A program made the position numbers and the translations under genes. Below, piece after piece: positions 10,710 through 23,524 of a stretch of DNA of 64,000 bases (position 1 is its first letter; each line of letters opens with the position of its first letter). The stretch comes from Delphinapterus leucas (lineage: Eukaryota; Chordata; Mammalia; Artiodactyla; Monodontidae), in the NCBI RefSeq assembly GCF_002288925.2, contig NW_022098031.1, positions 9,408,354-9,472,353 on the forward strand, read 5' to 3'. The notes beneath the pieces are model-generated. The model saw only the letters and a program-made list of their open reading frames with translations. It was not told the DNA's origin and ran no database searches.

Positions 10710-12867
10710 CTTGCATGACAGTTGAATATTTTGTCAGATTAAAATAGACTCCCATGCTATATGTTTTCAGCATTATATGATAAGAAAATTCTCTTTCAAC
10801 TTTCAACTCCTGCACTGAAGATTTTTTTGTGTGTTTGGGTTTAATGGATAGGACAGTGACATAATGGAAAAAAATATACATGTTGTGATTAAACAGATAT
10901 ATTTAAATTCCAGAGCAGGACTCATTCTGAAATTTAAACCTTGGCAAGTTACAGAATAAATTTGAGCCTTGTTTCTTTATCTCTAAAGAAAATGGCAATG
11001 AAATACTTACTGTGCAGGGTTAATGTGTGGTCTTCAAACAATGTCAGTTCTTTCCTCTTTCCAGAAATTATATGTTGAATATGGGTTTTGAAAGAGAGGA
11101 AGATAAAATAGACTGCTTCCAATTACTTTAGGACTATCTGACAATGAAAAACTCTGAAACTGCACAATTTCTATCCTGAACGTTAGTATTGCTACAAATT
11201 TTTGGTATGTGCAGAAGTTTTGGAAAGCAAGCCTTGTTCTTGGTAAACTGAAAAATATTAATCAATTTTTATTCCTCCTATTCCAAAGAGCTATCTGAGG
11301 GAAAAGGAGCTCATTGGTACGGATTTTCTTTTTTCTGTAACTGAATTTTTCTATGATCTTTCCACAATCATCATGAAGAGAAAAAAATTGGCTCACCTGA
11401 CTAAGGCTCACATAGAAAAGAACTAATCTTCAGCTGCTTAGTAAATTCCTACAAGTTAGAAGATTTATGTAAAAGGCAATAGGACAAAAATGCAAAGTTT
11501 TATGAGCCCTATAGTTGGGTGAAGACTAGACAAAAATGTGAAGAAGACAGTGTTTGTCTTTGGTGTTCCTGATCTCTCCTTTCACTCCTCCATCTTGGGT
11601 ATACAGGGCTCTCCAGTGCTTTCCCCTTTCTCCTTATTGGAGGTTCTGTTAAATTAACTCTAATTTGTAAGTGTATTACCTCCCTCAAGGGTATTTTCTG
11701 GTCAATAAGGAGGCAGGACAAAGTCAGAGGAATATATGTATAGTCAATTTGAGAAATATATGATTCTGTAAGGAGTATAAGGAATATGTTTAATGAACTC
11801 ACGGATTTTTACACCTAAATAAGACAGTTTGATGTGGTAAAATGAACACTGGACAAGCATAGTGGGCATAGGAGGTTTTTTCATCCATTCTCCCTTTTTG
11901 AGCAATAGCGTAATAGTATTATAATTTCCTTTTGTGGAATTACCTCTCCCCTATTAAGTGAAAACTTTCTGAGACCATAAATCAAGGTACATTCCTCACT
12001 GACTAAGAGGTGGGTGGATGACCCAAGAGTCAATCTGACTTTTTCTTCCTGGTCCTTGGACTTGTTAATGGAATGATCCAGGAATAAAGACAACAGTTGG
12101 TTCCTCATGTTCTATGATTGCTCTCTGTCAAAACATTGAACAGTTCCTGTTCCTGAGCCCACTGTAGCTACCTGGTTTTGTACTTTCTGATCTTGGCACT
12201 TGAGGCTTTGCTTTACTTCTGTGAGAACTCCATTATCTTCTAGCACATTCCTTCTTTCTTAGGATAGCCAGGGGGGTTTCTGTTGCTTACAACCAAAGAC
12301 TGACATCCGACTCAAGGTATCAGGAGACATGATGGCTCTGCGTGAAATACTTAGCATATCTGGTTTTATTTTTCTCATGTGTGAAAAGGAAGTGGTCGAA
12401 CTACATGGTTTCTAATTTCTTCTCTAATTATAAAAAGAAATAAATGTATAAGGTTGCCCTCCTTAGAAGTCTTTAATAATTCTGAACATATGCCTATTCC
12501 TAGATGAATAGATTCAGGGATAATGCACTTTCCCATTAACTGCGACTTCTTATTTGGTCTCTTAGCATGCCTTCAGCCTCTAGGCCCTGGAGTCCATTTA
12601 AGGTCATTTAAGCAGAGGCCACATCTGCGGTATCTGAATTATCTGGCTAAGCATCCTGAACTCATTGGATATTTGCCAACCATATGCTAGATCAGGGCCG
12701 GTCAGAATGGCCTCATTTTGAAGGACTATTTAAATGGCAAGAGAAATTACATCCTAGAGAAAGGAAAACATGGGTAAAGAGCCCAAGGAATTGGCACAGC
12801 TGGGTATCATTAGCAATAATCAAACCTTATCCAAGATAAAAAGCAACAGGAAGTGAGATGGGGGCAA
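10710..12867. other. Long stretch without recognised element
   Basis: About 2.1 kb of AT-rich sequence. Frames of 66-97 codons at 10681-10881, 11509-11802 and 11881-12108 show no domain. A few words near 12340-12440 recall a MIR-like 3' end, not enough to call. Confidence 0.4.
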
Positions 12868-12940
12868 TGTGTATATGTATGTGTATGAATATGTATGTAT
12901 TTATGTACATGTATGTGTGTGTATATATATATGTGTGTGT
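12868..12940. repeat. Impure (TG/TA)n microsatellite
   Basis: Alternating TGTATG, TATATA and TGTG units run for about 73 bp with interruptions. Confidence 0.85.
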
Positions 12941-13244
12941 AAGAAATTGAATGTGTAAACACTTTTTAAAAATCTTGTTTCTTCTGCCTGCTTTGCCCCC
13001 TCATTCCTAACTTGAATCTTTCTACTGTGTTCCAATGAGAGTGTTTGATGTACTGAAATCATCTTAGAATTTCAGTCTTTGAGGCAGTGACTTTAATGCT
13101 ACAGACTCAGAGGAAGATTAAATAATTACATCATTAACAAGAAAAAAAAGTGCAAATGTTAAACAACTGCCGGAGAATCTAACCAATGTGAAAAACAGAT
13201 CCATGAAAGATCCATATCCTTTTCTTCTCCAGTTATTATATATC

Positions 13245-13440
13245 TTATAATGATTAATTTTCTGATTATAAAATAAAACATTTACTTTAGAAAACAATAA
13301 CTTGGAAAATAAATGAAGTATATATAAAGGAGCAAATAAATATTATCTATACTTTTACCATCCAGGTATATCCACTATTAGTATCTTGATGTATTTTCTT
13401 TTATTTGCAGAAAATGTTTTTTAATGAAATAATACAAATT
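13245..13440 (-). repeat. Possible old LINE-1 3' fragment
   Basis: The order ATCTATACTTTTACCATCCA, then CCACTATTAGTATCTTGATGTATTTTC resembles old L1M-type 3' sequence read in reverse. A related block lies at 44810-45060. Low confidence. Confidence 0.35.
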
Positions 13441-13744
13441 TGGGCTTTACTGAGCCTAGTTTGGGAATTCTTCTAATTCTAAACATGCATTTAGTTACCA
13501 ATTAGTTAGACAAGAGTTCCCTTAGCAGCCCTTAATTTAGCTTTAAAAATATTCTTTAAAAATAATTATCCAGCAGATTTTATTTTTGAAGCTTAAATTT
13601 GGTGGTTTACATTTGCCTCTCCCCCATCCCAATCCCTTTCACTCACTCCATTGTACCAATCTTTGCTCACCTTCAAGTATAAGCCAAAAGTCCCCACCCC
13701 CAACCACACAAATCCACAGGACATGTCAAAATAGGAAGAGATAG

Positions 13745-13985
13745 TCAATGATAATAATTGAACACATGTGGCAGATACCTTACCAATGACTTTTTGTGTT
13801 TTATCTCATTTAATCCTCACAAAGCCTTATGATAAAGATACTATTAATGTGCTCATTTTACTGATGAGGAAACTAAATCTCAGGGAAAGTAAATGACTTG
13901 CTTAAGATGGTCATAAACTAGTTAGTGGCAAAGCTGACATTTACTCTCAGGTCAACCTGATCTCAAAGCCACTATGCTACTGTAG
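13745..13985 (-). repeat. MIR, nearly complete, minus strand
   Basis: It contains TTTATCTCATTTAATCCTCA, ACTGATGAGGAAACTAAATC and GTCAACCTGATCTCAAAGCC in the order of a reverse-complement MIR. Ancient and diverged. Confidence 0.8.
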
Positions 13986-15370
13986 CATGTAAGGGCAAAG
14001 AAAAGCCATGCCTAGACAAAATTGTGAAGGCAAAAATCTGTGTTTAGTGCTCTTAATTCCCATCCAGTAGGAGCCCTTTTTAAAAAATAGTCTTTGATGG
14101 GAAGAAGGGTATTCATTAAGGGCTTTCTGTATTAAGGTACGTGAGATACTTTGAACATTATGATGTTCGTAGGGAGCATTGACCTCTAGAACATTAGATC
14201 TGGCATCTAGAGTTCTACTAAGTTATCTAGCTATACTAAGTATGATCTCATTCCTTCAATTTACAGATAAAAAATGGAAGCCTAGAGAGGTGAGATTTTA
14301 ATTTCCTGGCAATAATAGAGTATGGCCTAGAATCTGTGTCTCTTGATTCTCTCAATCTAGAACTTTCTGGTCACACCGAGGCTTCTTTGTTTCATAAGGT
14401 AGATGAATCTGATGAAACAAAATGATTTTGAATGGACTTTGAAAAGTATTGTTTTTCCACCTGCTAGATGATTTTCTCTAGGTTCCAGTTTTTTAGGCCA
14501 AGGCACACAGTGGCTAATATTTACTTTCAAGGCTTTGTGTCTTTCTGATTTTATCAACAGAATCACTTGAGATTCAACCAGTTCATATTCCTAAGTTTTA
14601 AAATGCCCATGTGAAACATTTTCTGTACCATCTGTCCTATGTGTTGTTTCAATTTATATGGAACCACATAAGGCAGAAGTTATGTCTGAAATGGTTTCAT
14701 GTTATAATATGTGTTCTTTTTCTCTTTTTGGCTCTTTGTTATAATTTTTTTTATAGAAAAACATATCAAACACAAAAACTAACCAAATGAAACAAAAGTA
14801 TAAAACACAGTCCCTTTGCGTAGTTTAACAGAAACAGTAGTTTAGAAAATAAAAGGATAAATTGATGCATATAGATCTATTTCTGTTTGAATTCTTATGA
14901 TTGGTCTCAAGTCTACTTGCCTTGGAAGAGTTCATTCTGAATTTTTCCATCATGAAATTCAGTGCTTCTCTTCAATCCAGAACTCAAGGCCATTACTGAA
15001 GCCACTTTACCTTTAGTCTGGAAGGTACTTTCTTTCCCATTGGTTTTGACCTTAAGCTTGATCTTGACCCCCTGAGTTTGACTATTTAAAATAATTAGGT
15101 TGCAGAAATAACAAGAACATTTCTCATTAGATAGAAATGATGAGAACAGAATGTCTATTTAGTTTTCTTCCAATAAAGTGAGCTGAAATTCCCAGAAGAC
15201 TGAATAAGAATAGATAGTAAGGGCAGATGTTTTCAGATTTGTAGACTTATGAAATAATTCTGTGAAATGTCATTTGAATAAGTATATGCTTTACAAAACT
15301 AAGCTCTGTCAGCACCACACCCAGGACATTTACTATAATATGCATTTCAAATAAGCATGTATGGATTTTC
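13986..15370. other. Mostly unrecognised; weak MIR-like piece at about 14240-14355
   Basis: Only the short stretch with TTTACAGATAAAAAATGG and CCTAGAGAGG resembles a MIR core in reverse. The rest has no recognised element. Confidence 0.4.
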
Positions 15371-15416
15371 TTTTTTTTTTTAATTAATTAATTAATTTTT
15401 GGCTGTATTGGGTCTA
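15371..15416 (-). repeat. Very short fragment resembling the 3' end of a long CHR SINE
   Basis: T11 then (AATT)n then TTTTTGGCTGTATTGGGTCT matches the tail and last bases of the long-form SINE, and stops where L2-like sequence begins. No target duplication was found. Confidence 0.4.
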
Positions 15417-15562
15417 TCTTGTCTGTCTTGACCATGGGACTGGAAGCTTCAGGAAGCAGGATAATGTATATCTCATTCACCACTGTGTATCCAGAATCAA
15501 GCCCAGTGATTGGCATATAGTAGACATTTAGAAAATATTTGATAGTAAATGAATCTAACCCC
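15417..15562 (+). repeat. L2 (LINE-2) 3' end
   Basis: TCTTGTCTGTCTTGACCATG, GACTGGAAGCTTCAGGAAGC and GGCATATAGTAGACATTTAG, then AAATATTTG..AAATGAAT match the L2 3' end in order. Confidence 0.65.
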
Positions 15563-15756
15563 CACATAGGACAGCATTACCCAGCATCATAGAATAGGGC
15601 TTATCATAAAAAAAGGGGAAACCTGTATTTTTTCCTTCAGGCTTTACACACTGTCAGGGAATTGAGAAAAGGATTTCTGGATGCATAAATTTTCTTTTAG
15701 TCATGTGCCGAAGGATACAGGATATAGGATATTTTTGAATACTGTATAATTGTGAA

Positions 15757-16150
15757 TATTAAAATGTACAAGCTCATACAACTCAATAACAAAAAACCAA
15801 ACAATTCAATAAAAAAATGGGCAGAAGAACTAAACAGACATTTTCCCAAAGACATCCAAATGGCCAACAGGTACCTGAAAAGATGCTCAATATCACTAAT
15901 CATCAGGGAAATGCAAATCAAAGCCACAGTGAGATATTACCTCACACCTGTTAAATGGTTATCATTAAGAAGACAATTGATAACAAGTGTTGGCAAGGAT
16001 GTGGAGAAAAGAGAAACCTTGTACACTGTTAGTGGGAATATAAATTGGTTCAGCCACTATGGAAAACAATATGGAAATTCCTCAAAATATTAAAAATAAA
16101 TCTACCATATGACCCATCAATGCTACTTCTGGGTGTATACCTAAAGGAAA
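15757..16150 (+). pseudogene. LINE-1 ORF2 C-terminal remnant
   Basis: A 113-codon frame ending at 16093 contains [40 protein letters not shown] and [15 protein letters not shown], the conserved C-terminal segment of LINE-1 ORF2 downstream of the reverse transcriptase. The frame runs out at 16094. The polymerase and endonuclease domains are missing. Confidence 0.82.
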
Positions 16151-16715
16151 TGAAAACAGGATATTGAGAGATATATGCACTCCCATGTTTATTGCAGCAT
16201 TATTCACAATAGCCAAGATATGGAAACAACCTAAGGCCCACCAACAGATGAATTGTTAAGAAGTTGTGGTATAATACACACAAATGGAATATTACTAAGT
16301 CATGACAAAGAAGGACATCTTGTCATTTGTGATAACCTGGATGAATCTTGAGGACATTATGCTAAGTGAGGTAAGTCAGACAGAGAAAGATAAGTACTAT
16401 ATGATTCACTCATATGTGGAATCTAAAAAAGCCAAATTCGTAGAAACAGAGTAAAATGGTGGTTACCAGGGGATGGGGGCGGGGGAGGAATGGGATAGAA
16501 CATATGTTGTTTAAGGGTACAAACTTGCAACAAGTAGTAAATAAGCCTTAGAGATAAGAACTTAGTTATTCTAACCACTCAAATGATGAGAAATGATAAT
16601 TAGGTAAAGTGATAGAGGTGCTAATTATTGATAAAATGACAATCATACTACAATATATAAAGGTATCAAAATCAGTATGTTGTATCCCTTACATTTACAC
16701 AGTGTTATATGCCAA
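15757..16715 (+). mobile_element. Old LINE-1 3' end (ORF2 C-terminus and 3' UTR), plus strand
   Basis: Starts inside ORF2 and continues through the typical block TTATTCACAATAGCCAAGATATGG and CATATGTGGAATCTAAAAAA to the 3' end near 16715, where a long SINE is inserted. Diverged from the younger LINE-1s in this window. Confidence 0.88.
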
Positions 16716-16730
16716 ATATATTTCTATTTA

Positions 16731-17079
16731 TTTATTTTTTAAAATATTATTATTTTTTATTTTTGGCTGTGTTGGGTCTTCGTTGCTGTGCATGGGCTTT
16801 CTCTAGTTGTGAGCGGGGGCTACTCTTTGTTGTGGTGGCAGGCTTCTCGTTGCAGCGGCTTCTCTTGTTGTGGAGCACAGGCTCTAGGCACGCAGGCTTC
16901 AGAAGCGGCACTTGGGCTCAGTAATTGTGGTGCACGGGCTCTAGAGTGCAGGCTCAGTAGTTGTGGCACATGGGCTTAGTTGCTTCATGGCATGTGGGAT
17001 CTTCCAGCACCAGCGCTCGAACCTGTGTCCCCTGCATTGGCAGGAGGATTCTTAACCACTGAGCCACCAGGGAAGTCCC
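16731..17079 (-). mobile_element. Long CHR-type SINE inserted at a LINE-1 3' end
   Basis: AT-rich tail, long-form body, and the complement of the tRNA head ending CCACCAGGGAAGTCCC. A 15-bp target duplication with one mismatch is at 16716-16730 and 17080-17094. Confidence 0.94.
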
Positions 17080-17094
17080 ATATACTTCTATTTA

Positions 17095-17409
17095 AAATGT
17101 ACAAATATTCATTTTGTATTGCATACCTAACTATAAATGAAACTAAATTTGTTTAACTTATGAGAATTCCAAAATGTAAGAGATTTATAAAGGTAGCCAA
17201 TCCTTAACCGTATAAAATGCTTTTCTTCCCAAAGTAATGATAGATTAGATTTCTAGATATAAATTATAGGCATCCATCACCTATAGGTAGGGAATATCTG
17301 GGGTGAAGGAGATAGACAAAGAAGACCTCTATGAAGAGATGACATTTAAATGGAATGCATGATAAAGTGGGGTAGAGGTGAGGTGTTGCTTTTGGTTGCT
17401 ACCATCTAT
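17095..17409. other. Unrecognised sequence
   Basis: No element recognised. Confidence 0.35.
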
Positions 17410-17600
17410 TTGAGCTATAGGTCTGAGCTAAATTTTAAAATATATTATGTAGCATCTCTGTAATACGATGTCCACATTACAGATGAGCAAACCTAGGCCT
17501 TAGTTACCAAGGTCACAAAGCTAGTAATAAGGGGTAGGGGGGAGGGGGACATAAACCTGGGTCTGACTCCAGAGTTCATAGCCTTTGAAACTCTAATTCC
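17410..17600 (-). repeat. MIR, minus strand
   Basis: CACATTACAGATGAGCAAAC, AAGGTCACAAAGCTAGTAAT and CTGGGTCTGACTCCAGAGTT follow the reverse-complement MIR order, with a G-rich interruption at 17531-17550. Confidence 0.75.
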
Positions 17601-18485
17601 ATTTCCAGAAAAACTACCATAAAGGAATAACTAGAGATTCAAATACAAATTTAGGTAAAAGGATGATTCTCTCAACTCATTGTTTTTCAAATTCCCACTA
17701 GTCTTTGATTTGGGGGATGAGGAGGGTTTTCAGATGGAGTTATAGTTTCATTTAATCACAGTCCTTATCTTCCAAACAGATAACCCCAGAGATTTATGGC
17801 CTATTGGTCATCACCAGCTTATATCTTAACCCAGCAATCTTATTTTAATATTTCTTTGTTAAATTTCCTGTAAATACTCCAGCTTCTTAAATTCTTTTTG
17901 AATTTATCGTAACATCTTACTGGCTCTCTCATTAGGGTTAATGAGTTAAAGAAAATCTTTTACATGTGTTAATTTTATATTTGCTTGAGAGTCATGATTT
18001 TATTTTTTGAAAATTATACTTTAACATGGAGGATAAAGAGTCTATCTTCATTACTCAGTTTTGTGTTTTATTGATGCTCGGTAAAGTGGGATTATTTGTA
18101 ATTTGCTATGAGTATTTATTCCTATTACTTGATTTATAATTCACTGTGTACATTTATGTCTGTTAAACCTCCATAGAGGAGGTTTTATTCTTTTAAATTA
18201 GTGCTTTTACAAGGAAATCCTCAAAGATTTTCAATTAGGTGAAATACCAAATTTGATGGACCCAATTAACATTGGCAGTCAGAACCCTAATGCCCAGAAT
18301 AAACAAAGTAAGCAGAGGCCAATTTGGTGCTACAGCTAAAATTAAGTTGACATCATCATAGATCCTTCTGTACCTGATTTCCTCCTTTGCCTCATTCTCC
18401 TTTTATCCTCCGGTATATACTTTGCAAGGTATGTTGAGACAGGTATTTTAAAGAGCAATTAAGTTGGCCAGTACTTCATATCTGT
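17601..18485. other. Unrecognised sequence
   Basis: No element or gene recognised. Confidence 0.4.
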
Positions 18486-18497
18486 TCGCATGCCTTT

Positions 18498-18697
18498 TTT
18501 TTTTTTTTTTTTGCGGGCCTCTCACTGTTGTGGCCTCTCCCGTTGTGGAGCACAGGCTCCGGACGCGCAGGCCCAGCGGCCATGGCTTACGGGCCCAGCC
18601 GCTCCGCGGCATGTGGGATCCTCCCGGACCGGGGCACGAACCCGTGTCCCCTGCATCGGCAGGCGAACTCTCAACCACTGCGCCACCAGGGAAGCCC
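18498..18697 (-). mobile_element. Short CHR-type SINE
   Basis: T run then GCGGGCCTCTCACTGTTGTG through to CACCAGGGAAGCCC. An exact 12-bp target duplication (TCGCATGCCTTT) lies at 18486-18497 and 18698-18709. The tail-adjacent GGTAC of other copies is missing, so it ends directly at GCGGGCC. Confidence 0.95.
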
Positions 18698-18709
18698 TCG
18701 CATGCCTTT

Positions 18710-19449
18710 CTTATTTGCCATTCAGTAAAGTGAATGGATACCCAATTGCTAACAGCATTATTTATGCTTGGGTTCTATGCCTACAGTGTTCCACTGATTT
18801 AAAAGAATGTAGATTCCAATTTGACAAGCAGTGTTTATTAATGGATTTTTCCATTTCTTTCAGTGGAAGTTAATGACAGATAGTTAAGATTGCTTTGAAT
18901 TTTGAGGAAACTCTTTGATATGAATAAAGTGGACTGAAAACGAAGCATTCACTTACTGATCACATCTCATTTGTCTGCATTCCATTAATTCTATGTAGTG
19001 CCAAGCTCATTGACTTAAGGTGTTTTGTGTTTGTTATGCTAATGTGCTGTGGAAATAACACCTTTAAAATTTTCCAGCTCAAAGTATCCTACATAACAGT
19101 TGAAAGTGATAACTTGAGCTTTGAGGGAGGGGGGTACTGTATCAACACCAACAGTACTTTTCAGTTTTGTAAAAACAACAAAGTAGTTGAAATGTAAATG
19201 CTCCAACTTTGCCTGATCGTTGTGTCAGGCGATTTCCATTACTGATAGCTGTTATGTATAAACCATTTAATCATCTCTCCACAATTAGGGACCAGGGAAT
19301 TGCCACATTACTGAAAAAGAAACTAGAAGCTTCCTTTGTGTTTTATGTTTACTTGCTGTAGACAAGTTAAACCATTGTTTGGTCCTGGATGTTAAAGTTT
19401 CAAATAAGTCTCAAGACTTCTCATTGTGTCCTGAAACTTTAAACTTTTC
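18710..19449. other. Repeat-free AT-rich sequence
   Basis: About 740 bp with no recognised repeat, in a window otherwise dense in them. Candidate conserved non-coding sequence only in the sense that no repeat explains it. Confidence 0.35.
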
Positions 19450-19600
19450 TAAAGCAATTATCTTGCTTTGACACTAACTGGTGAAGTGATGTTTGGCAAG
19501 TCAGTTAACCTCTACCTTCTAGGTTTCCTTATCTTGAAGGGGTGGCTATTGAAGTAGGTGACTGGGAAGATTTCTTTTTAGTAAGCATTTCTGAGTCTTT
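19450..19600 (+). repeat. MIR fragment, plus strand
   Basis: GGCAAGTCAGTTAACCTCTA followed by GGTTTCCTTATCTTGAAGG matches the MIR core (CAAGTTACTTAACCTCT..CAGTTTCCTCATCTG type). Confidence 0.6.
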
Positions 19601-19964
19601 AATTTGGGCCTTTGTCTAATGATATCCAGAGATTTACAGGCTATAACTAATTTGTGAATTTTCTTTTAAAATAATGACACTCTACATTAGTGTTTACATA
19701 TTACTCCCAGAAACAGGTTTGTCCCTTCATAACTAACAGCTTGTGGTGCATAGTAAGTGCTCAGTATACATGTTTGTTGTGAATTAATTAATTCATTCTA
19801 CTACAAATGTTTAAACCTTCCTAGTTCAGGTTTGTGTTTCTCCAAGTATTAGAATAATAATAGATGAGAAAAACATTTGGCCTTCCCTCATTTTTTTTTA
19901 ACGGAAATGAGTTAATCGTGTCCATTATAATAGAAGGTAAATATTTTCTTAAGTGATTTGCAAT

Positions 19965-20150
19965 AGGTAAAATGTGGAAAGAGCACTGGATTTGGGGATA
20001 GAGGAACTTGTTTCTAGTCTGGTTCTGCAACTCAGTTGGACAAGTCATATCTCTCACCTGTAAAGTGGGAATAATATCTCACAGAGTTGTGACGTATAGC
20101 ACTTCATCATCTGTGAAGTGCTTTACAAATGTGAGATAGTCTCATTCTTT
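19965..20150 (+). repeat. MIR, plus strand
   Basis: GAGCACTGGATTTGGGGATA, GTCTGGTTCTGCAACTCAGT, CACCTGTAAAGTGGGAATAA and GAAGTGCTTTACAAATGTGA are in the order of a MIR. Confidence 0.75.
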
Positions 20151-20474
20151 GATTAACTTATACAACTCTACATGCTAGATTTAATCTCTTAATTCTTTTT
20201 CCCCAGGATTGAAATGGAAAACTGGAAAAGTTGATGAATTTATGCTCACAAAACCAAGTCAAAAAGCCAGGGCAGCTATGACAAGGTTGAAGTTCATCCC
20301 TCAGAAGTGAATGAAACAGAGGGGTCAACCTCCCTAATCATTTTGATCACCAGGATAATGATGACTGACCAATTAGACTAGTCATTGATATCCAGCATAA
20401 AGATGGCCATAACAGATGTGATCATCCCCACTACAGATAATTTAATGGAAAACAACAACCATTAATAACACACG

Positions 20475-20600
20475 ACTGGAAGTAAGGAAACCTGGATTTA
20501 GACTCCTGCCAATGACAAGGAATATGATCTAAAGTTAATCACTCAATCTTTCTAAGCCCTAGTTTCCACTTCTGTGAAATTGTGGTTGGGAGTAAATGAC
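20475..20600 (+). repeat. MIR fragment, plus strand
   Basis: AGGAAACCTGGATTTAGACT, TTAATCACTCAATCTTTCTA and CCTAGTTTCCACTTCTGTGA match the 5' half and core of MIR. Confidence 0.65.
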
Positions 20601-22224
20601 TTTCATGTTTCTTATTTGGCATCATTGCTGATTCCTCTTCCAGCCATGCCTTCAAGTGATGGAGCTGAGGTAGGTATTTTCTTTTTGTTACATTTCTATG
20701 TCTTCTCAAATTTATCTGGAATGGCGTTTTAAACTATTCTTTATTTTGTGCCTACCAATCATTGTATTTTAGGTTAGTCAAAACATCAGTCTTGGCTTTT
20801 ATGATTTGTAGTTTGGAGAAGATGTTTCCAAAGGAAATTTAAAGAGACTAATAATTAAATTTATCTGTTCACAATTCAAAGAATAAATTAGGCAGGCTCT
20901 TTTAACAGCAAAAATGATTTTCTCAACATAGTCCAAATTAATAAAACAAAATGATTGTAATGTAAAATTATGTATACTTAAATCATAAAATGGGACTTCT
21001 GATTTTATTAAATCAGATCAAATAAGGTTTTTCTTCCATAGCACATTATCACTCAAGCTTAAAAATATTTTGAAGGTAAATAAAACGATATTCTAAGCTC
21101 ACTTTTACAGAGAGAAATTCTTCTCAGGAGAACTAAACAAGTATATTTACATTTTGACATCAAGACTGGTAAGGCTGGTAAACTGTCTTCCAAGGAAACT
21201 AGAGAAAGTGGTCTCCCTTGAGACATGTAAATGTGAATCAACCTGGTGAAGCAATTCATGAATCAACCTTAAATAACTAAAATGAATCAAGACCTGTTTA
21301 TAATATCACCTTGTCACCATTTATTCATTTACCTGTCAACCTTATTTGGATGTTATAAAGGCCAACTAACTAAGAAGTGAAAACTCAGATAAATGCCTGA
21401 GGACTGTAGAATTTTCTTGAGGTAGGATCAAGCAGGATGGGGGCTCAGCACTGGGTCTCTGCAGCTGGCAACACTTTGCTGCTTTGTTAGTGTCTGCTAT
21501 ATTGGGTACATTGTTACTGGTACAAAATCAGGGTTCTGTGCAGCGAAGAGGAGGAAATGGCTGTTGGTTAGGGAACAAACACTGTCTTCCACAGGTACTA
21601 TCCAGCACACTCATATCTGATTGATTTCCTCTGAGTAAGTATCTGTTCAATCATTATTTCCAACTTTTACTCCCTTTCTTTTAAGCTATGGAGCTGCTAG
21701 AAAAGAAAAAATAATTCCATGCAAAATAGAAAAACAAAAAAAGCAACTTCTTTCACTTGAATTACTGAGTTAACCGCCATGGAGTCACAGAACTCTGAAG
21801 AGCAGTTTGTAATCCACTCAAGTCTGCCAGTTTTTAAAAATTGTGACATCCGAAAATAAGGACATAATTTGGGGCTAGTTTGGCAGGCACAAAAATGATC
21901 TGTCAACTCACTTGTTTATATCTGGTAGTTGTTCTTTAACCCATCGCCTGTTTACCTATATACCAGATTAACCAAAATTTACCATTCTGTCAGTAAAACT
22001 TGCCCATTGAGGCCCACAGTGCCGAAGACTGAAGGCTAGGGAGGCTGTTCTCTAGTATACTCTGCACGTCCCTCTCTCAGCTGAGTAGTACACTTACCAA
22101 GACTTGGTTGTGCTTTTCTAAGCTGTTCATAATAGTTGGACTTGTTACTGCAGTAATGTAATTTGAATATTATATAACCAAAGAAATGTGAATGCAATAA
22201 TAAAAATGCTAGCTTGTGAGAACT
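20601..22224. other. Long stretch without recognised element
   Basis: About 1.6 kb with no recognised repeat or gene. A splice-like arrangement at about 20634-20676 is discussed among the rejected items. Confidence 0.4.
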
Positions 22225-22610
22225 GTGTTGACAAAAATTAACTCAAAATGGATCATTTGACCTAAAGCTAAAACTATAAAACATCTAGAAGAAAACGTAG
22301 GAGACAATCTTTGAAACCTTGGCTTAAGCTAAAGTTTCTTAGATGGAACACAAAAAGCACAAACTATAAAAGAAAAAAAACAATACATTGAACTTCATTG
22401 AAATGAAAACATTTTGATCTTTGAAAGAAGATGAAAAGAAAAGCTTGAACTGGAAGAAAATATTTGCAACACATATACTTGGTAAAAGACATATCCACAA
22501 TAGTAAAGAATAAGAACTCTTACAATTCAATAAGATTATTCAATATTTATTATATGTAAAAAAATAATAAACAGCCCAATTTAAAAATGATCGAAAGGAT
22601 TGAACAAATA
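22225..22610 (+). repeat. Old LINE-1 ORF2 fragment, plus strand
   Basis: AACTCAAAATGGATCATTTG, CATCTAGAAGAAAACGTAGG, AAAATATTTGCAACACATAT and AACAGCCCAATTTAAAAATG follow the ORF2 order of an old L1M-type element. The frame is destroyed. Confidence 0.82.
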
Positions 22611-23209
22611 AGTAATGGATGGTGGATGTTAAGAGCCAGGTTTCTCTCTGTTGAAGAGGGAAGTTACAGATGAGCAAAAAGAGAAGTCTAGAATGAACTA
22701 GCCTTCTGTGATACTGGATTAGAGTCTGAGACATCTTATGCATCCACTTAATACATACACAAATGGATAGATACAGAAACAATTATAGATCTGTTTGTGG
22801 TTAGTACACACAACCTAGTTCTGTCTAAGACGGCATAGGGGATTTCAAGTACAGCTGGGCCTCATGGGAACAGGAAAGTAGTCTCTATAATCCGGCCTCC
22901 TGAGAACTCATCAGGTAGCTTCTCTCTCTCCTCTGATGCTCTCTGTGGTCACATGGTATCTTGGTTATCTCACCTAATGCTGCTACATTCTCCAGTTTTT
23001 CTTACAACTGGCTTTTCTGCTTATGAAACTGCATGCACATGGTTGCAAATGGCCGCCACTTTAAAAGTCCACATTAACTAATCACTCAGTGCCCACCACC
23101 ATCTAACTGACTTAATCTCTATGTCTCTTAGATTTAGTTCTTTGGAGAGGATATCATTGAGCCAGCTTGGGTCACCTGTGTCTGGGGAGCAAGGTTACTT
23201 GTGTAAACA
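22611..23209. other. Unrecognised sequence
   Basis: No element or gene recognised. Confidence 0.4.
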
Positions 23210-23365
23210 TGGCTGCTGGACAAGCAGCTTCATAGGTGTGCGACCTGTGCAGTCACATGGGGTCCTGGGCTCAGAAGGGCTCTCCACACTCACTTTAATG
23301 TTCCACTGTCACTATCATGAAATTCTTAATTTTCAAATGAGGGCCCCATAAATGATGTAGCCAGT
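23210..23365. repeat. Possible old DNA-transposon fragment
   Basis: ACCTGTGCAGTCACATGGGG, CACTTTAATGTTCCACTGTC and TTTTCAAATGAGGGCCCCAT, then AAATGATGTAGCCAGT recall a mammalian hAT (Tip100-like) repeat with GGGGCCCC words. The family is uncertain. Confidence 0.3.
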
Positions 23366-23524
23366 TCTGTCGCTGGGCTCAGCTGTGGGGCAAGATTTGG
23401 TGGTGTGAGTAGATTCTCTTATAAGGAGATACTGGCGATAGGAAAATTTGGTGTATTTAGAGTCTTGATTTTCAAAACTAGGCTTCTCCCTTCTTTGAAC
23501 TCACATCCCTGCTTAGTGCCTCAT

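Noticed and set aside
20634..20676. Splice-like arrangement TTCCAG, 26 nt, GTAGGT, as a micro-exon
   Set aside because: A 26-nt candidate with no partner exon, no open frame context and no homology. Such matches are frequent by chance.
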